Below, one piece after another: positions 34,433 to 44,990 of a stretch of 64,000 nucleotides of DNA. Numbering within the stretch: the stretch's first letter is position 1; every line of letters begins with the position of its first letter. Source of the stretch: Sulfomarinibacter sp963741385 (lineage in GTDB: Bacteria; Acidobacteriota; Thermoanaerobaculia; Thermoanaerobaculales; Sulfomarinibacteraceae); NCBI GenBank assembly GCA_963741385.1, contig CAVUHO010000003.1:541864-605863 (forward strand), written 5' to 3'. Both the position numbers and the translations under genes were made by a program. The notes beneath the pieces are model-generated. The model did no database searches. It was given only the letters and a program-made list of their open reading frames with translations, and was not told where the DNA came from.

Positions 34433-34803
34433 ATGATGGACAAACAAGAACTTGAACATCGGACCAAAAAGTTCGCCGTGGATGTGATCAGATTTGTCGG
34501 CAGGATTCGAGTCGTCCACTGCCGGTCGTGTCATCGGCAACCAGCTACTGAAATCCGGCACCTCGATCGGGGCGAACTACCGAGAAGCGAATCGTGCGGT
34601 TCCGGAGAAGACTTCGTTCACAAGATCACCATCGCGCGAGAAAGAGGCGTCTGAGACCGCCTACTGGCTGGAGATCTGCGCCGAGACCTCACTGGGCAAT
34701 CGTGACGTATGTCGCGAGTTGTCGACCGAAGCGAGGCGAGTTCCTCGCGATCTTCACGTCGAATAGGCACGATCGGTCCGGAGTCGAACGACCAGAAATC
34801 TGA
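34433..34803 (+). pseudogene. decayed four-helix-bundle gene
   Basis: Pieces of a TIGR02436 protein lie in successive frames: KKFAVDVIRFVGRI, then RVIGNQLLKSGTSIGANYRE, then EDFVHKITIARE, then KEASETAYWLEICAET, then EFLAIFTS. At least four frameshifts separate them. The order is that of the intact homologue at 32785. This part of the window otherwise has intact genes, so true decay is likely here. From 34803 to 34980 I see nothing further. Confidence 0.8.
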
Positions 34804-34966
34804 TCAAAACGAGAACTCGCGGAGTTTCCGGCGTCGACGCTCCGGACTACGTCTCTGACGCTGTCTGATGTCAAAATCACTCGACCTGATCCCCAAAGCA
34901 CTGAGAGCAGAAGATGACGATCTGAACGATGAAAAATCAGCAGATGAATTTGACGAGCCTCGCGAC

Positions 34967-35014
34967 GGGCGGGTGGGTGGAAATCCGAAATCCGAAATCC
35001 GAAATCCGAAATTC
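34967..35014. repeat. G-run plus heptamer tract (AAATCCG)n
   Basis: GACGGGCGGGTGGGTGG then four AAATCCG units, 20 bp before the kinase start. The frame stays open upstream of that start through the repeat (reading VEIRNPKSEIRNS), so a longer, repeat-containing N-terminus cannot be excluded. Confidence 0.85.
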
Positions 35015-35033
35015 GATCAATGTGGAGCCCGCA

Positions 35034-37208
35034 ATGACTGACGACAATCAGCGCTCTCTCTGGGAACTGAACTCCCCCCGCGGCCCGGCTTTGCCGACGC
35101 CGATGAACCCCTACGGTTCGTCGTGGGCGGAGGAGTCGGAGCCCGAGATCGACGTCATGGAGTACGTGCGGCTGGTGTGGGCCAAGAAGTGGCTCGTCCT
35201 CGGCGTGCTGGTGGCGACGGTCGCCTTTGCCACCGCCTGGTCGTTGACCCGGCCGAAGTTGTACCGGGCGTCCACCAAGATCGCGCTGCAACCGCCGCCG
35301 CAGCTCTCCAACAACCAGTTCGACATGGCGATGAGCTGGTACCAGATGGACCGCATCATCGCCGACCAGGTGGAGATCCTGAAGACGCGCGAGCTCGCGG
35401 GCCGGGTGGTGGACCGCCTCGGTCTCGCCAGCCACCCGTCGTTCGTCGGCGGCGACGCCGTCGGCGCCATCCTCGGCAGCGTCACCGCCAAGCCCGTCGA
35501 GGGCACCTTCGTGGTCGAGGTCACCATGGCCGGCCCCGAAAAGACGGCGCTCGCCGAGTGGCTCAACATCTACATCGAGGAGTACATCGCCGCCAACATC
35601 GAGGACAGCATCGAACGCACGCGCCAGGTCTACGACGTCATCCAGTCGCGGCTCGACCCGTTGCGGGAGAAGGTGGCGGCATCGGAGGACCTGCTGATGA
35701 GCTTCCGCGAACGCGAGGACGCGGTGCTCTTCGCCGACCAGGACCGCAACGTCATCACCGAGCAGGTCACCAAGCTCACCACCGAGTACGCCGACGCCAA
35801 GGCCGAGCGGATCCGGGTCGAGACCAAACTCAACGCGCTCAAAAACATGCGCGCCTCGCACATCTCCGAAGCCGGCTTCCCGGAGGTTCTCAAGAGCGAA
35901 ACGGTTCAGGCCCTGGTCAAACAGCGCAACGACCTGCAGCTCCAACTCAACGAGAAACTGAGTTCGCTCAGGGAAGGCCACCCCGAGGTGCGGGACCTGC
36001 GCGGCCGCATCGAAGGCATCAACCAGCAGATCGCCCAGCAGGTGGAGACCATCAAGGTCTCTCTCCAGACCGATTTCGACATCGTCTCGCGCCGCGAGCA
36101 GTCGTTGTACACCAATATCCAGTCGCTGCGCTCGCAGACCATCGACCTCTCCAAACAGACCCTCGAGCTCGACCGTCTCGAGCGCGAGTACAACCAGAAC
36201 AAGAACTTCCTCGAAGAGATGCTGGCGCGGTCCAACGAGGCCGACATCTCGTCGACGGGGTCCATCAACAACGTGCGGGTCATCGAGCCGGCCAGGCCTC
36301 CCGGAGGCCCCTACAGCCCCAACCCGCAACGCACGGTCATGATGGCCACCCTGATGGGGCTGTTCCTGGGTATCGGGCTGGTGCTCGGTCTGGATTACCT
36401 CGACCACACACTGCGCTCGCCCGATCACGTGGAGCGCTATGTGGGCATCGAAATGCTCACCGCGCTGCCCAAGATGACCGACGACAACTCGCACGCGCTG
36501 CGCGAGAGCTTCCAGTCGCTGCGGACCGCCGTCATGCTGGCCGCCCGGGGTGACGGCTGCCACACGGTGATGATCACCTCGGCCGTGCCGTCGGAGGGCA
36601 AGACCACCGTCGCCTACAATCTCGCCAAGGCCCTCGCCGTCGGCGGCTCGCGGGTGTTGCTGATCGACGCCGACCTGCGCAAACCCCGCCTCCACCGCAT
36701 GATCAAGGCCAAGAACATCACCGGTCTGACCTCGGTGGTGCTCGGTGAGCGCGGCGCCTCGGAAGTGATCCACCACGTCTCGAACATCCCCAATCTCGAG
36801 CTCATGACCTCCGGCCCGCTGCCGCCCAACCCGCCCGAGCTCTTCGGCAAATCGAGTTTCAGCACCCTCCTCGACGAGGCCCGCGCAGTCTACGACTGGA
36901 TCCTGCTCGACACGCCGCCGGTCGCCTCGGTCACCGACCCGGTGATCTGCGCCTCCCTGGCCGACCTCACTCTGATGGTCATCGAGTACGGCTCGACCCG
37001 CCGCCAGGTGGTACGCGAAGCGGTCCGCCTCCTCGGCCGCACCGGCACCCGCGTCGCCGGCGCCGTCCTCAACCAGGTCGACATCGAACGCGACCCCTAC
37101 TACTACGGCGGCTACTACGCCTACACCCGCTACGGCTACTACGGCGACGCCCCACCCGCAAAATCGGGTGCCCACAAGGCCGTCAAACCCGAAGGCAAAG
37201 CGGGATGA
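35034..37208 (+). CDS. Wzz-BY-kinase fusion (polysaccharide copolymerase / tyrosine autokinase)
   Basis: 724 residues. Wzz domain: first membrane helix LVLGVLVATVAFATAWSL (about residues 55-72), long periplasmic coiled coil, proline-rich PARPPGGPYSPNPQR, and second helix VMMATLMGLFLGIGLVLGLD. Kinase domain: Walker A SAVPSEGKTTVAYNLAKAL, Walker A' LLIDADLRKPRLH, Walker B DWILLDTPPVASV. It ends with a tyrosine cluster (YYYGGYYAYTRYGYYGD) that would be autophosphorylated. The protein sets glycan chain length and couples it to phosphorylation. GGAG stands before the ATG. It anchors the polysaccharide assignment of the locus. Confidence 0.95.
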   Translation: MTDDNQRSLWELNSPRGPALPTPMNPYGSSWAEESEPEIDVMEYVRLVWAKKWLVLGVLVATVAFATAWSLTRPKLYRASTKIALQPPPQLSNNQFDMAMSWYQMDRIIADQVEILKTRELAGRVVDRLGLASHPSFVGGDAVGAILGSVTAKPVEGTFVVEVTMAGPEKTALAEWLNIYIEEYIAANIEDSIERTRQVYDVIQSRLDPLREKVAASEDLLMSFREREDAVLFADQDRNVITEQVTKLTTEYADAKAERIRVETKLNALKNMRASHISEAGFPEVLKSETVQALVKQRNDLQLQLNEKLSSLREGHPEVRDLRGRIEGINQQIAQQVETIKVSLQTDFDIVSRREQSLYTNIQSLRSQTIDLSKQTLELDRLEREYNQNKNFLEEMLARSNEADISSTGSINNVRVIEPARPPGGPYSPNPQRTVMMATLMGLFLGIGLVLGLDYLDHTLRSPDHVERYVGIEMLTALPKMTDDNSHALRESFQSLRTAVMLAARGDGCHTVMITSAVPSEGKTTVAYNLAKALAVGGSRVLLIDADLRKPRLHRMIKAKNITGLTSVVLGERGASEVIHHVSNIPNLELMTSGPLPPNPPELFGKSSFSTLLDEARAVYDWILLDTPPVASVTDPVICASLADLTLMVIEYGSTRRQVVREAVRLLGRTGTRVAGAVLNQVDIERDPYYYGGYYAYTRYGYYGDAPPAKSGAHKAVKPEGKAG

Positions 37209-37255
37209 GCACAACGTCAAGAGAATGAGACCTCTCAGCAAACCCCAGGAAAGTC

Positions 37256-37283
37256 GTAGGGGCGGGGTTTATCCCCGCCCGCT
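37256..37283. repeat. short palindrome GGCGGGGTTTATCCCCGCC
   Basis: REP-like 19-bp hairpin (37261-37279) in the 144-bp gap after the kinase gene. Confidence 0.7.
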
Positions 37284-37352
37284 CGAACGAAGGCTTTGCA
37301 TGAGGCGCAACTGAACACCAGTTTCTGAATCTATAGTGCTATCCTCTTTACC

Positions 37353-37784
37353 ATGAACGATCTGCAGACCAATCTCGCCGACATCTGCCGCCGTTACGGC
37401 GTCGTCTCGCTGTATGCCTTCGGGAGCCGTGCGCCAGAGGTTCGCGACGTTCTGAGCCACGAGCGCGACGGATTCGAGCCCACGTCCTCGGATCTCGACA
37501 TCGCGGTGATGCCCGATGCAGACTCCGATTTCGGCGCCCGTGCGAGGGTGCGGCTGAGCACCGAAATCGAGGATCTGCTGCGGGTATCGCGGGTCGATCT
37601 GGTCGTGCTTTCGGAGGCGAGCGCCTTTCTGGCTGCCGACGCCATTCGTGGTGAGCTCCTGTATTGCGATGACCCGGACCGCCAGGCTCATGAGGAGCTC
37701 TACATCCTGCGCCGCGCGGGCGACCTCGCCTATTTTGAGGAAGAACGAATGGCCGGAATTCTGAGCGGGGAGTTGAGAAGGTGA
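37353..37784 (+). CDS. MntA-like nucleotidyltransferase (antitoxin of HepT)
   Basis: 143 residues. Pol-beta minimal nucleotidyltransferase with GSRAPE and the SSDLDIAVMP acid pair (GSx10+DxD). MntA enzymes AMPylate the partner HepT toxin at its active-site Tyr. The stop overlaps the HepT GTG start (GTGA), so the two are coupled. A diverged second copy is at 40737. Confidence 0.9.
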   Translation: MNDLQTNLADICRRYGVVSLYAFGSRAPEVRDVLSHERDGFEPTSSDLDIAVMPDADSDFGARARVRLSTEIEDLLRVSRVDLVVLSEASAFLAADAIRGELLYCDDPDRQAHEELYILRRAGDLAYFEEERMAGILSGELRR

Positions 37785-38239
37785 CGCCTTCTTTGATTCG
37801 TACCCGAGTCGTGCTCGAAAAGTCAGCATGGATTCGAGCTGCACTCGACGCGATAAGGGCCCTTCCAATCAACTCTATTGATGAGTTCGAGCTGGACTCG
37901 CGCAACCCATCGTCGGCGGAGTCATACCTCAGGCGTGGGCTGGAGGCACTGCTCGACCTGGGACGTCACATCCTCGCAAAGGGATTCGGGCGCGGAGTGG
38001 TCCAGTACAAGGAAATACCCGCGGCGTTGTCCGAGTACGACGTGATCGATGCGGCCGAAGCCCTATTGATGACCGACCTGGCGGGCTACCGAAATCGCCT
38101 GGTCCATTTCTACGACGAGGTAAGCCACGAAGAACTCTACGACATCTGCACGAGACAGCTCGGTGACATCGAGGGGGTTTTGGATGCCATTCTCACCTGG
38201 CTTCGGAACCACCCGGAGGCGATCGACGGGTCGATCTGA
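37781..38239 (+). CDS. HepT-like HEPN ribonuclease toxin
   Basis: 152 residues, DUF86/HepT family. The HEPN RNase motif Rx4-6HxY is present as YRNRLVHFYDEVS, with Tyr as the likely AMPylation site. Helices FELDSRNPSSAESYLRRGLE and LGDIEGVLDAILTWLRNHPE flank it, as usual. Together with the preceding gene it forms a complete MntA/HepT toxin-antitoxin pair. The GTG start is set by its overlap with the antitoxin stop. Confidence 0.9.
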   Translation: MTPSLIRTRVVLEKSAWIRAALDAIRALPINSIDEFELDSRNPSSAESYLRRGLEALLDLGRHILAKGFGRGVVQYKEIPAALSEYDVIDAAEALLMTDLAGYRNRLVHFYDEVSHEELYDICTRQLGDIEGVLDAILTWLRNHPEAIDGSI

Positions 38240-38317
38240 GCGGTCGCCCGCACGTTTTCCTGATCCACAGCCTGACCATCGCTTGGCAGCGAGAACCCGA
38301 CATCTAGAGTGAATGCA

Positions 38318-40057
<1,740 letters not shown>

Positions 40058-40111
40058 ATACCGACAGTGATATCCGACAGCTGCCTGCCCGACGTAGCCG
40101 CAGGTCGAAAT

Positions 40112-40176
40112 GTGCCGGCGGGACGCCGGCACCACAAGTCGGTCCAGCCCCTTGTGGGGCAGCCGTCCCGGCTGCC
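40112..40176. repeat. B-element, GTGCCGGC-stem variant
   Basis: Left arm GTGCCGGCGGGACGCCGGCAC, right arm GGCAGCCGTCCCGGCTGCC. Compensatory stem changes again keep the loops GGGAC/GTCCC. Confidence 0.88.
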
Positions 40177-40186
40177 ATGCGGCGAT

Positions 40187-40227
40187 GGGCCCGACGTAGG
40201 GTGGGCCTTGGCCCACCTTCAGGGGCG
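40187..40227. repeat. D-type repeat with GTGGGCCTTGGCCCAC palindrome
   Basis: GGGCCCGACGTAGG then the palindrome and CTTCAGGG. Nearly identical copy at 41512-41555, each behind a dehydrogenase 3' end. Confidence 0.88.
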
Positions 40228-40289
40228 CTAATGGTGAAAAAACCGCTTCTGTCTTGCGGATTCCCGATAAACGCACCACGTTGTCTTAC

Positions 40290-40508
40290 ATGAGCAAGGC
40301 ACTCTCCATTCGCGTTGATGACAAGCTGTTGAGATCCCTCAACGAGGCTGCGGCACGCACGGGGAAGAACCGAAGCGAAGTGGTTCGCAAGGTATTGCGC
40401 AGCCACCTCGCCATCTTGGCCTTGGGCGAAGCGAGGGACGTACTGGTGCCTCTCGCAGAAAAGCAGGGTTGGTTCACCGACGAGGATGTGTTTCGTGACG
40501 TGTCGTGA
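40290..40508 (+). CDS. ribbon-helix-helix (CopG/VapB-type) antitoxin
   Basis: 72 residues. N-terminal RHH: ALSIRVDDKLLRSLNEAAAR then TGKNRSEVVRKVLRSHLAIL. The C-terminal tail (ALGEARDVLVPLAEKQGWF) would wrap a toxin. The stop is overlapped by the GTG of a truncated PIN-domain gene, so this is an antitoxin whose partner has been lost. Confidence 0.85.
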   Translation: MSKALSIRVDDKLLRSLNEAAARTGKNRSEVVRKVLRSHLAILALGEARDVLVPLAEKQGWFTDEDVFRDVS

Positions 40509-40573
40509 TTGCAGCTTTCGACGCCAGCGTTTCGGCAACTCTCTATGAAAAACCTGCCGACCCTCAACCATGA
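40505..40573 (+). pseudogene. truncated PIN-domain (VapC-type) toxin
   Basis: From GTG at 40505 (overlapping the antitoxin stop) it reads VIAAFDASVSATLYEKPADP then a stop. IAAFDASV is the first strand of PIN nucleases with the first catalytic Asp; the other 100 or so residues are missing. The sequence then runs into repeat-like text also found near 41585. Confidence 0.65.
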
Positions 40574-40736
40574 CCGACAGATCGCTAAACTGCCAACCTG
40601 TGGGGCAGGCGTCGTGAGAATCAGAAGATCCCCATTCCGAACGGTGAATATACTCGTAAGTATAATAATCCTGAGTATATTTCGACCCGCCGAACGATCT
40701 TAGAATCGCCGTGACCTTGATGGTACCCTCGTCCTC

Positions 40737-41168
40737 ATGAACGAGATACAAGTCGCCCTCGAGAATCTCTGCCGGTGCCACGGCATCACGTCGCTGTATG
40801 TCTTCGGCAGCCGTGCGGGAGAGATTTCCGCTCGCAGCCGAGGTGAGGATGCAGCGAATGCGAAGCCGGACTCCGATGGAGACTTCGCCGCCCAGTTCGG
40901 TGACGGCAGGCGCGCCCGCGGTTTGGCTCTCGGCGGCGTCATCAGCGACCTCGAGGAGATCTTCGACCTGCCCCGAGCCGATCTCCTGGTACTCAACGAT
41001 GCCAATCCGTTCATGGCGCTGGAAGCGGTCCGGGGCGAGCTGATCTTTTGCCTCGACCTGGATGTTCAGGCTGAAGAAGAGCTTCGAATACTGCGTATCG
41101 CGGGCGATCTGGCGCCATTTCAAAGGCAACGGTTTGAACAGATTCTCGAGGGCGAGTTACGCCGATGA
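40737..41168 (+). CDS. second MntA-like nucleotidyltransferase
   Basis: 143 residues, clearly homologous to the protein at 37353 over its whole length. Shared text includes SLY-FGSRA, ADLLVLNDANPFMALEAVRG, GDLAPFQRQRFEQILEGELR. The acid pair is DSDGDFAAQF, so Asp-x-Asp is kept with Gly between. The ATGA overlap with the next small gene mirrors the first operon. Because its HepT partner is reduced to 58 residues, its present role is uncertain. Confidence 0.87.
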   Translation: MNEIQVALENLCRCHGITSLYVFGSRAGEISARSRGEDAANAKPDSDGDFAAQFGDGRRARGLALGGVISDLEEIFDLPRADLLVLNDANPFMALEAVRGELIFCLDLDVQAEEELRILRIAGDLAPFQRQRFEQILEGELRR

Positions 41169-41341
41169 CGCCGTCGAAAATGGCGGGCTATCGTAATCGT
41201 CTGGTCCATTTCTACGACGAGGTGACTCCAGAGGAGCTCTTTCTGGTCTGTTCACAGCAGCTCGGCGATATCGAGGGAGTCGTCGATGCAGTCGTGAAAT
41301 GGCTCCGCGATCACCCGGAAATCCTGGACTCGGAGATCTGA
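41165..41341 (+). CDS. mini-HepT: internally deleted HEPN toxin, 58 residues
   Basis: Reads MTPSKMAGYRNRLVHFYDEV and continues ELFLVCSQQLGDIEGVV to WLRDHPEILDSEI. Against the full HepT at 37781 (MTPS..., then LAGYRNRLVHFYDEV) about 90 residues between Ser4 and the RNase helix are missing. The frame, the Rx4-6HxY motif and the last helix remain. It overlaps the antitoxin stop (ATGA). Probably a deletion relic; whether the fragment is stable is unknown. Confidence 0.85.
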   Translation: MTPSKMAGYRNRLVHFYDEVTPEELFLVCSQQLGDIEGVVDAVVKWLRDHPEILDSEI

Positions 41342-41417
41342 CGCCCACCTCCTCCACCACCTCACCCGAGTCGAAGAAATCCAATGAGAACCAGCAGCCT
41401 GCACCGCTCCCTTCACT

Positions 41418-41462
41418 CCCACCGTCTATCGAGACAAGAACGACAAGGTTCACCCGGCATGA
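41418..41462 (+). pseudogene. relic of a UDP-sugar dehydrogenase C-terminus
   Basis: Reads TVYRDKNDKVHPA-stop, matching GVYRDHDEKIHPA-stop at the end of the intact gene (40057). The DNA has many synonymous differences, so it is not a fresh copy. The frame is open a few codons upstream but has no start. It follows the mini-HepT gene exactly where the dehydrogenase follows HepT in the first module. Confidence 0.75.
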
Positions 41463-41511
41463 GAGCCAACCATGAACGCTTCTGAAGGTGAGCTGAAGCG
41501 CACCCTACCGC

Positions 41512-41555
41512 GGGCCCGACGTAGGGTGGGCCTTGGCCCACCTTCAGGGTCGCTG
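41512..41555. repeat. D-type repeat, second copy
   Basis: Same text as 40187-40227 apart from the last bases; lies 50 bp after the dehydrogenase relic. Confidence 0.88.
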
Positions 41556-41634
41556 AGGGCAAACAGCCCGCGTCACTGCCTGTGAAGAATCTACCGGCCC
41601 TCAACCATGACCGAAAGGCCGTCCAACCGGCACC

Positions 41635-41659
41635 TTGTGGGGCAGGCGTCCCGCCTGCC
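41635..41659. repeat. half B-element (right arm)
   Basis: TTGTGGGGCAGGCGTCCCGC then CTGCC, no left arm. A partial form of the same arm stands near 40600. Confidence 0.8.
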
Positions 41660-41721
41660 AGATGGCGGAGAAACCCGTTGCATACCACCAACCTCCTCCG
41701 TCAGGCGTGGAACCCGCCCGA

Positions 41722-41759
41722 CAATTCAAAACTAAAAACTCAAAACTGAGAACTAAAAA
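41722..41759. repeat. heptamer tract (AAAACTC)n
   Basis: Ends at the start codon of the fucose synthase gene; it therefore occupies the ribosome-binding region. Confidence 0.85.
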
Positions 41760-42705
41760 ATGACCTCCCTCCCCCCAGATTCCCGAATCTTCGTCGCCGG
41801 CCACACCGGCCTCGTCGGCTCCGCCGTCCTCCGCCGCCTCGAGCGTGAGGGCTTCACCAACGTCCTCGCCGCCACCCGCGACCAGCTCGACCTGCGCGAT
41901 CAGGCTGCCGTCACCTACTGGTTCCGAGCCAACCGCCCCGAGTACGTCTTCCTGGTGGCGGGCACCGTCGGCGGCATCCTCGCCAACTCCACCCGCCCGG
42001 CCGAGTTCATCTACGACAACATGATGATCCACGCCACCGTGGTCCACGCCGCGCACCAGTTCGAGGTGGCCAAGCTGCTCTACCTCGGCAGCTCGTGCAT
42101 CTACCCGCGCGCCTGCCCGCAGCCGATGCGCGAGGAGCACCTCTTGACCTCCTCGCTCGAGCCCACCAACGAGTCCTACGCCATCGCCAAGATCGCCGGC
42201 ATCAAGCTCTGCCAGGCCTACCGCCGCCAGTACGGCTCCAACTTCATCTCCGCCATGCCCACCAACCTCTACGGCCCCCACGACAACTTCGACTTGATGA
42301 GCTCCCACGTCGTGCCGGCCATGATCCGCAAGTTCCACGAGGCCAAGATCGAGGGCCGCGACGAGGTCGTGATCTGGGGCTCCGGCAGCCCGCGCCGCGA
42401 GTTCCTCCACGTCGACGACCTCGCCGACGCCTGCCTCTTCCTGATGCGCAACTTCGACGACGAGTCCCACATCAACGTCGGCACCGGCGAGGACCTCGCC
42501 ATCCGCGAACTCGCCGAGCTGGTCGGCTCCATCGTCCACCCCGAGCGCCCGCCTCGTCTTCGACACCACCAAACCCGACGGCATGCCCTTCAAACAACTC
42601 AACGTCGACTGGCTCCACCGCCTCGGCTGGCACCACACCATCGACCTCGAAGACGGCATCCGCACCACCTACGACTGGTACTTGGAAAACGAAGCCTCCA
42701 AATGA
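41760..42705 (+). CDS. fcl: GDP-L-fucose synthase (one apparent frameshift)
   Basis: About 314 residues. Extended SDR with RIFVAGHTGLVGSAVLRRLE, active-site LYLGSSCIYPRACPQPMREE, YxxxK in YAIAKIAGIKLCQAYRRQYG, and family phrases TVGGILANSTRPAEFIYDNM and SGSPRREFLHVDDLADACLF. One extra C near 42548 shifts the frame; the remainder reads ARLVFDTTKPDGMPFKQLNV to YDWYLENEASK. Converts GDP-4-keto-6-deoxymannose to GDP-L-fucose. The GDP-mannose dehydratase that should precede it is not in the window. Confidence 0.92.
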
Positions 42706-42707
42706 AA

Positions 42708-42775
42708 TTGTGGGGCAGGCGTCCCGCCTGCCATCGCCAACTGTGTTCTCTTGTGGGGCAGGCGTCCCGCCTGCC
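42708..42775. repeat. two right-arm half B-elements in direct orientation
   Basis: TTGTGGGGCAGGCGTCCCGC then CTGCC at 42708-42732 and again at 42751-42775. A third, mismatched copy is at 42947. The 381-bp gap before the exporter gene contains only such repeats. Confidence 0.85.
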
Positions 42776-42946
42776 ATCCGGGTGGGGGAGACGTGAAATC
42801 CCGGTGACGCCGACAGTGGCGAATTATTCCTGCCGCCCCTCACCGGATGGGGAGCCAACTCCGAAATGGTATGACTCATTCGGAGTGAATTCCGAATGAG
42901 TTCGATACCGGTGCCCCCCATTCGTTCCTTGATGAGTATGGCCCGA

Positions 42947-42971
42947 TTGTGGGGCACGCGTCCCGCCTGCC
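42947..42971. repeat. half B-element with mismatched stem
   Basis: GGCACGCGTCCCGCCTGCC: left half of one stem type joined to the right half of another, so the hairpin is imperfect, as a recombinant would be. Confidence 0.7.
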
Positions 42972-43038
42972 ATCCGGGTGTGGGAGACCTCCAATTGAAC
43001 ACCACCAACGTCCTCCGTCAGGCGTAAAACCCGCCCGA

Positions 43039-43074
43039 CAATTCAAAATTCAAAATTAAGAATTCAAAATTCAA
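43039..43074. repeat. heptamer tract (AAAATTC)n
   Basis: Lies 13 bp upstream of the exporter permease start. Confidence 0.85.
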
Positions 43075-43086
43075 CCACAGTCGCCA

Positions 43087-43960
43087 ATGAACACCCCAAC
43101 ATCCGAATCACTCGACACCATCCCTGAGAACGCCCGCTCTCCAGGTGACGAGGATTCGTCCGAGCCGCGGCTGGGTCTCCCTCAAGCTCGACGAGCTGTG
43201 GGAGTACCGCGAGCTCCTCTACTTCCTGGTCTGGCGCGACATCAAGGTGCGCTACAAGCAGACCGTGCTCGGCGCCGCCTGGGCCATCCTCCAGCCCTTC
43301 ATGACCATGGTGGTCTTCAGCCTCTTCTTCGGCAAGCTCGCCAAGATCCCCTCCGAGGGCGTGCCGTACCCGATCTTCAGCTTCGCCGCCCTGGTGCCGT
43401 GGACCTTCTTCGCCACCGGCCTCGGCCAGGGCGCCAACAGCCTGGTGGGCAGCCAGAACCTGATCAAGAAGGTCTACTTCCCGCGCCTCGTCATCCCCAT
43501 CGCCAGCGTGCTCTCGGGCGTGGTCGACTTCGCCCTCGCCTTCCTGGTGCTGCTGGGCATGATGCTCTTCTACGGCATCGTCCCCACCCTCAACGTCCTC
43601 TGGCTGCCGCTGCTCCTCCTGCTCGCCCTGGTCACGTCCCTCGGCGTCGAGCCTCTGGCTGTCGGCCCTCAACGTCCAGTTCCGCGACATCCGCTACACC
43701 GTGCCCTTCCTGACCCAGTTCTGGCTCTTCGCCACGCCCGATCGCCTACCCCTCGAGCCTGCTGCCCGAGCCCTGGCGAACCCTCTACGGCCTCAACCCC
43801 ATGGCCGGCGTGGTCGAGGGCTTCCGCTGGGCCCTGCTCGGCACCGACACCCGGCCCGGGCCCGATGATCCTCGTCTCCACCGTCGCCGCCGTCACCCTG
43901 CTGGTGACCGGCGCCTTCTACTTCCGCCGCATGGAAAAGACCTTCGCCGATGTCGTCTGA
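43087..43960 (+). CDS. Wzm-type ABC-2 polysaccharide export permease (several frameshifts)
   Basis: Conserved text runs through four frames. SRGWVSLKLDELWEYRELLY and FLVWRDIKVRYKQTVLGAAW are followed by LQPFMTMVVFSLFFGKLAKI and NSLVGSQNLIKKVYFPRLVI. After extra bases near 43645, 43740 and 43868 come SALNVQFRDIRYTVPFLTQF, YPSSLLPEPWRTLYGLNPMA and LVTGAFYFRRMEKTFADVV. A further shift is near 43135, so the true start may be ATG 43087 or GTG 43145. Six membrane helices as in Wzm/TagG. Exports the finished glycan with the ATPase that follows. Confidence 0.88.
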
Positions 43961-44990
43961 CGTCGCCATCCGCGTCGAGAACCTGGGCAAGATGTACCGC
44001 ATCGGCGGCCCCCAGGCCCGCTACAGCACCTTCCGCGAGACCCTGACGGACGCCTTCGCCGCGCCCTTCCGCCGCGCCGGCCGCCTGCTCCGCGGCCAGG
44101 GCTCGGCCGCCGACCTCGACCAGCACCATCTGGGCCCTCAAGGACGTCACCTTCGAGGTCAAGCGCGGCGAGGTGGTCGGCATCATCGGCCGCAACGGCG
44201 CCGGCAAGTCGCACCCTGCTCAAGATCCTCTCCCGCATCACCGAGCCCACCGAGGGCGCGGCCGACATCTACGGCCGCGTCGGCTCGCCTCCTCGAGGTC
44301 GGCACCGGCTTCCACCCCGAGCTCACCGGCCGCGAGAACATCTACCTCAACGGCGCCATCCTCGGCATGCGCCGCGCCGAGATCGACCGCAAGTTCGACG
44401 AGATCGTCGCCTTCGCCGAGATCGAGAAGTTCCTCGACACCCCGGTCAAGCACTACTCGAGCGGGCATGTACGTGCGGCTGGCCTTCGCCGTCGCCGCCC
44501 ACCTCGAGCCGGAGATCCTGCTGGTGGACGAGGTGCTGGCGGTGGGGGATGCTGCGTTCCAGAAGAAGTGCCTGGGCAAGATGAGCGACGGTCTCGCGAA
44601 CAGGGACGGACGGTCCTCTTCGTCAGCCACAACATGGCCGGCTGTGCACCCTACTGATTGACGGGGTCTTCCGGTTGGCCCACCGGAAGAAGTGGTGTCG
44701 CACTACTGCCGCAGAGCACCCTGCGGCGAGGCCCGTTGGAAAGGGCGCCTTGGGATCCGAACTGTGGCTCAATGCGTTCGAGTATCGACGATGCAGGGCA
44801 TGCGGGTGGGCTCTTCGGCATCAGAGTCCCTGGCGGTTGAGATTGAATTCACGGCAAATACGACACACGGGGCCTTGTGTGTGGGATTTGATCTTCTCTC
44901 GCAATCGGGACGGGTGGCACCATATCAGTGATCTCCATCCTCAGAATGCCTCGTGATTCAGGGCTTGGATAGTGAACACAGAACGGTGGT
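43950..44990 (+). CDS. Wzt-type ABC ATPase with glycan-binding C-terminal domain (multiple frameshifts)
   Basis: Starts MSSDVAIRVENLGKMYRIGG. Across at least seven single-base indels it continues WALKDVTFEVKRGEVVGIIG, RNGAGKS then TLLKILSRITEPTEGAADIY, LLEVGTGFHPELTGRENIYL, LDTPVKHYSSG, EILLVDEVLAVGDAAFQKKC and REQGRTVLFVSHNMA. Further fragments EEVVSHY, IDDAGHAGGLFGIRVP and AVEIEFTANTTHGALCVGFD are those of the Wzt C-terminal domain that recognises a terminal modification of the glycan. The end is uncertain (about 44990-45060). Confidence 0.85.

Noticed and set aside
34689..37241. 850-codon minus-strand frame opposite the Wzz-BY-kinase
   Set aside because: The plus strand has full Walker motifs and membrane helices; the antisense protein has no recognisable feature and includes the heptamer repeat.
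42708..42775. Two right arms considered as transposon ends
   Set aside because: They are in direct, not inverted, orientation and enclose only 18 bp with no transposase gene.
43145..44660. Programmed frameshifting in the Wzm/Wzt genes
   Set aside because: About ten shifts in 1.5 kb without slippery heptanucleotides or downstream structures; error in the consensus is far simpler.
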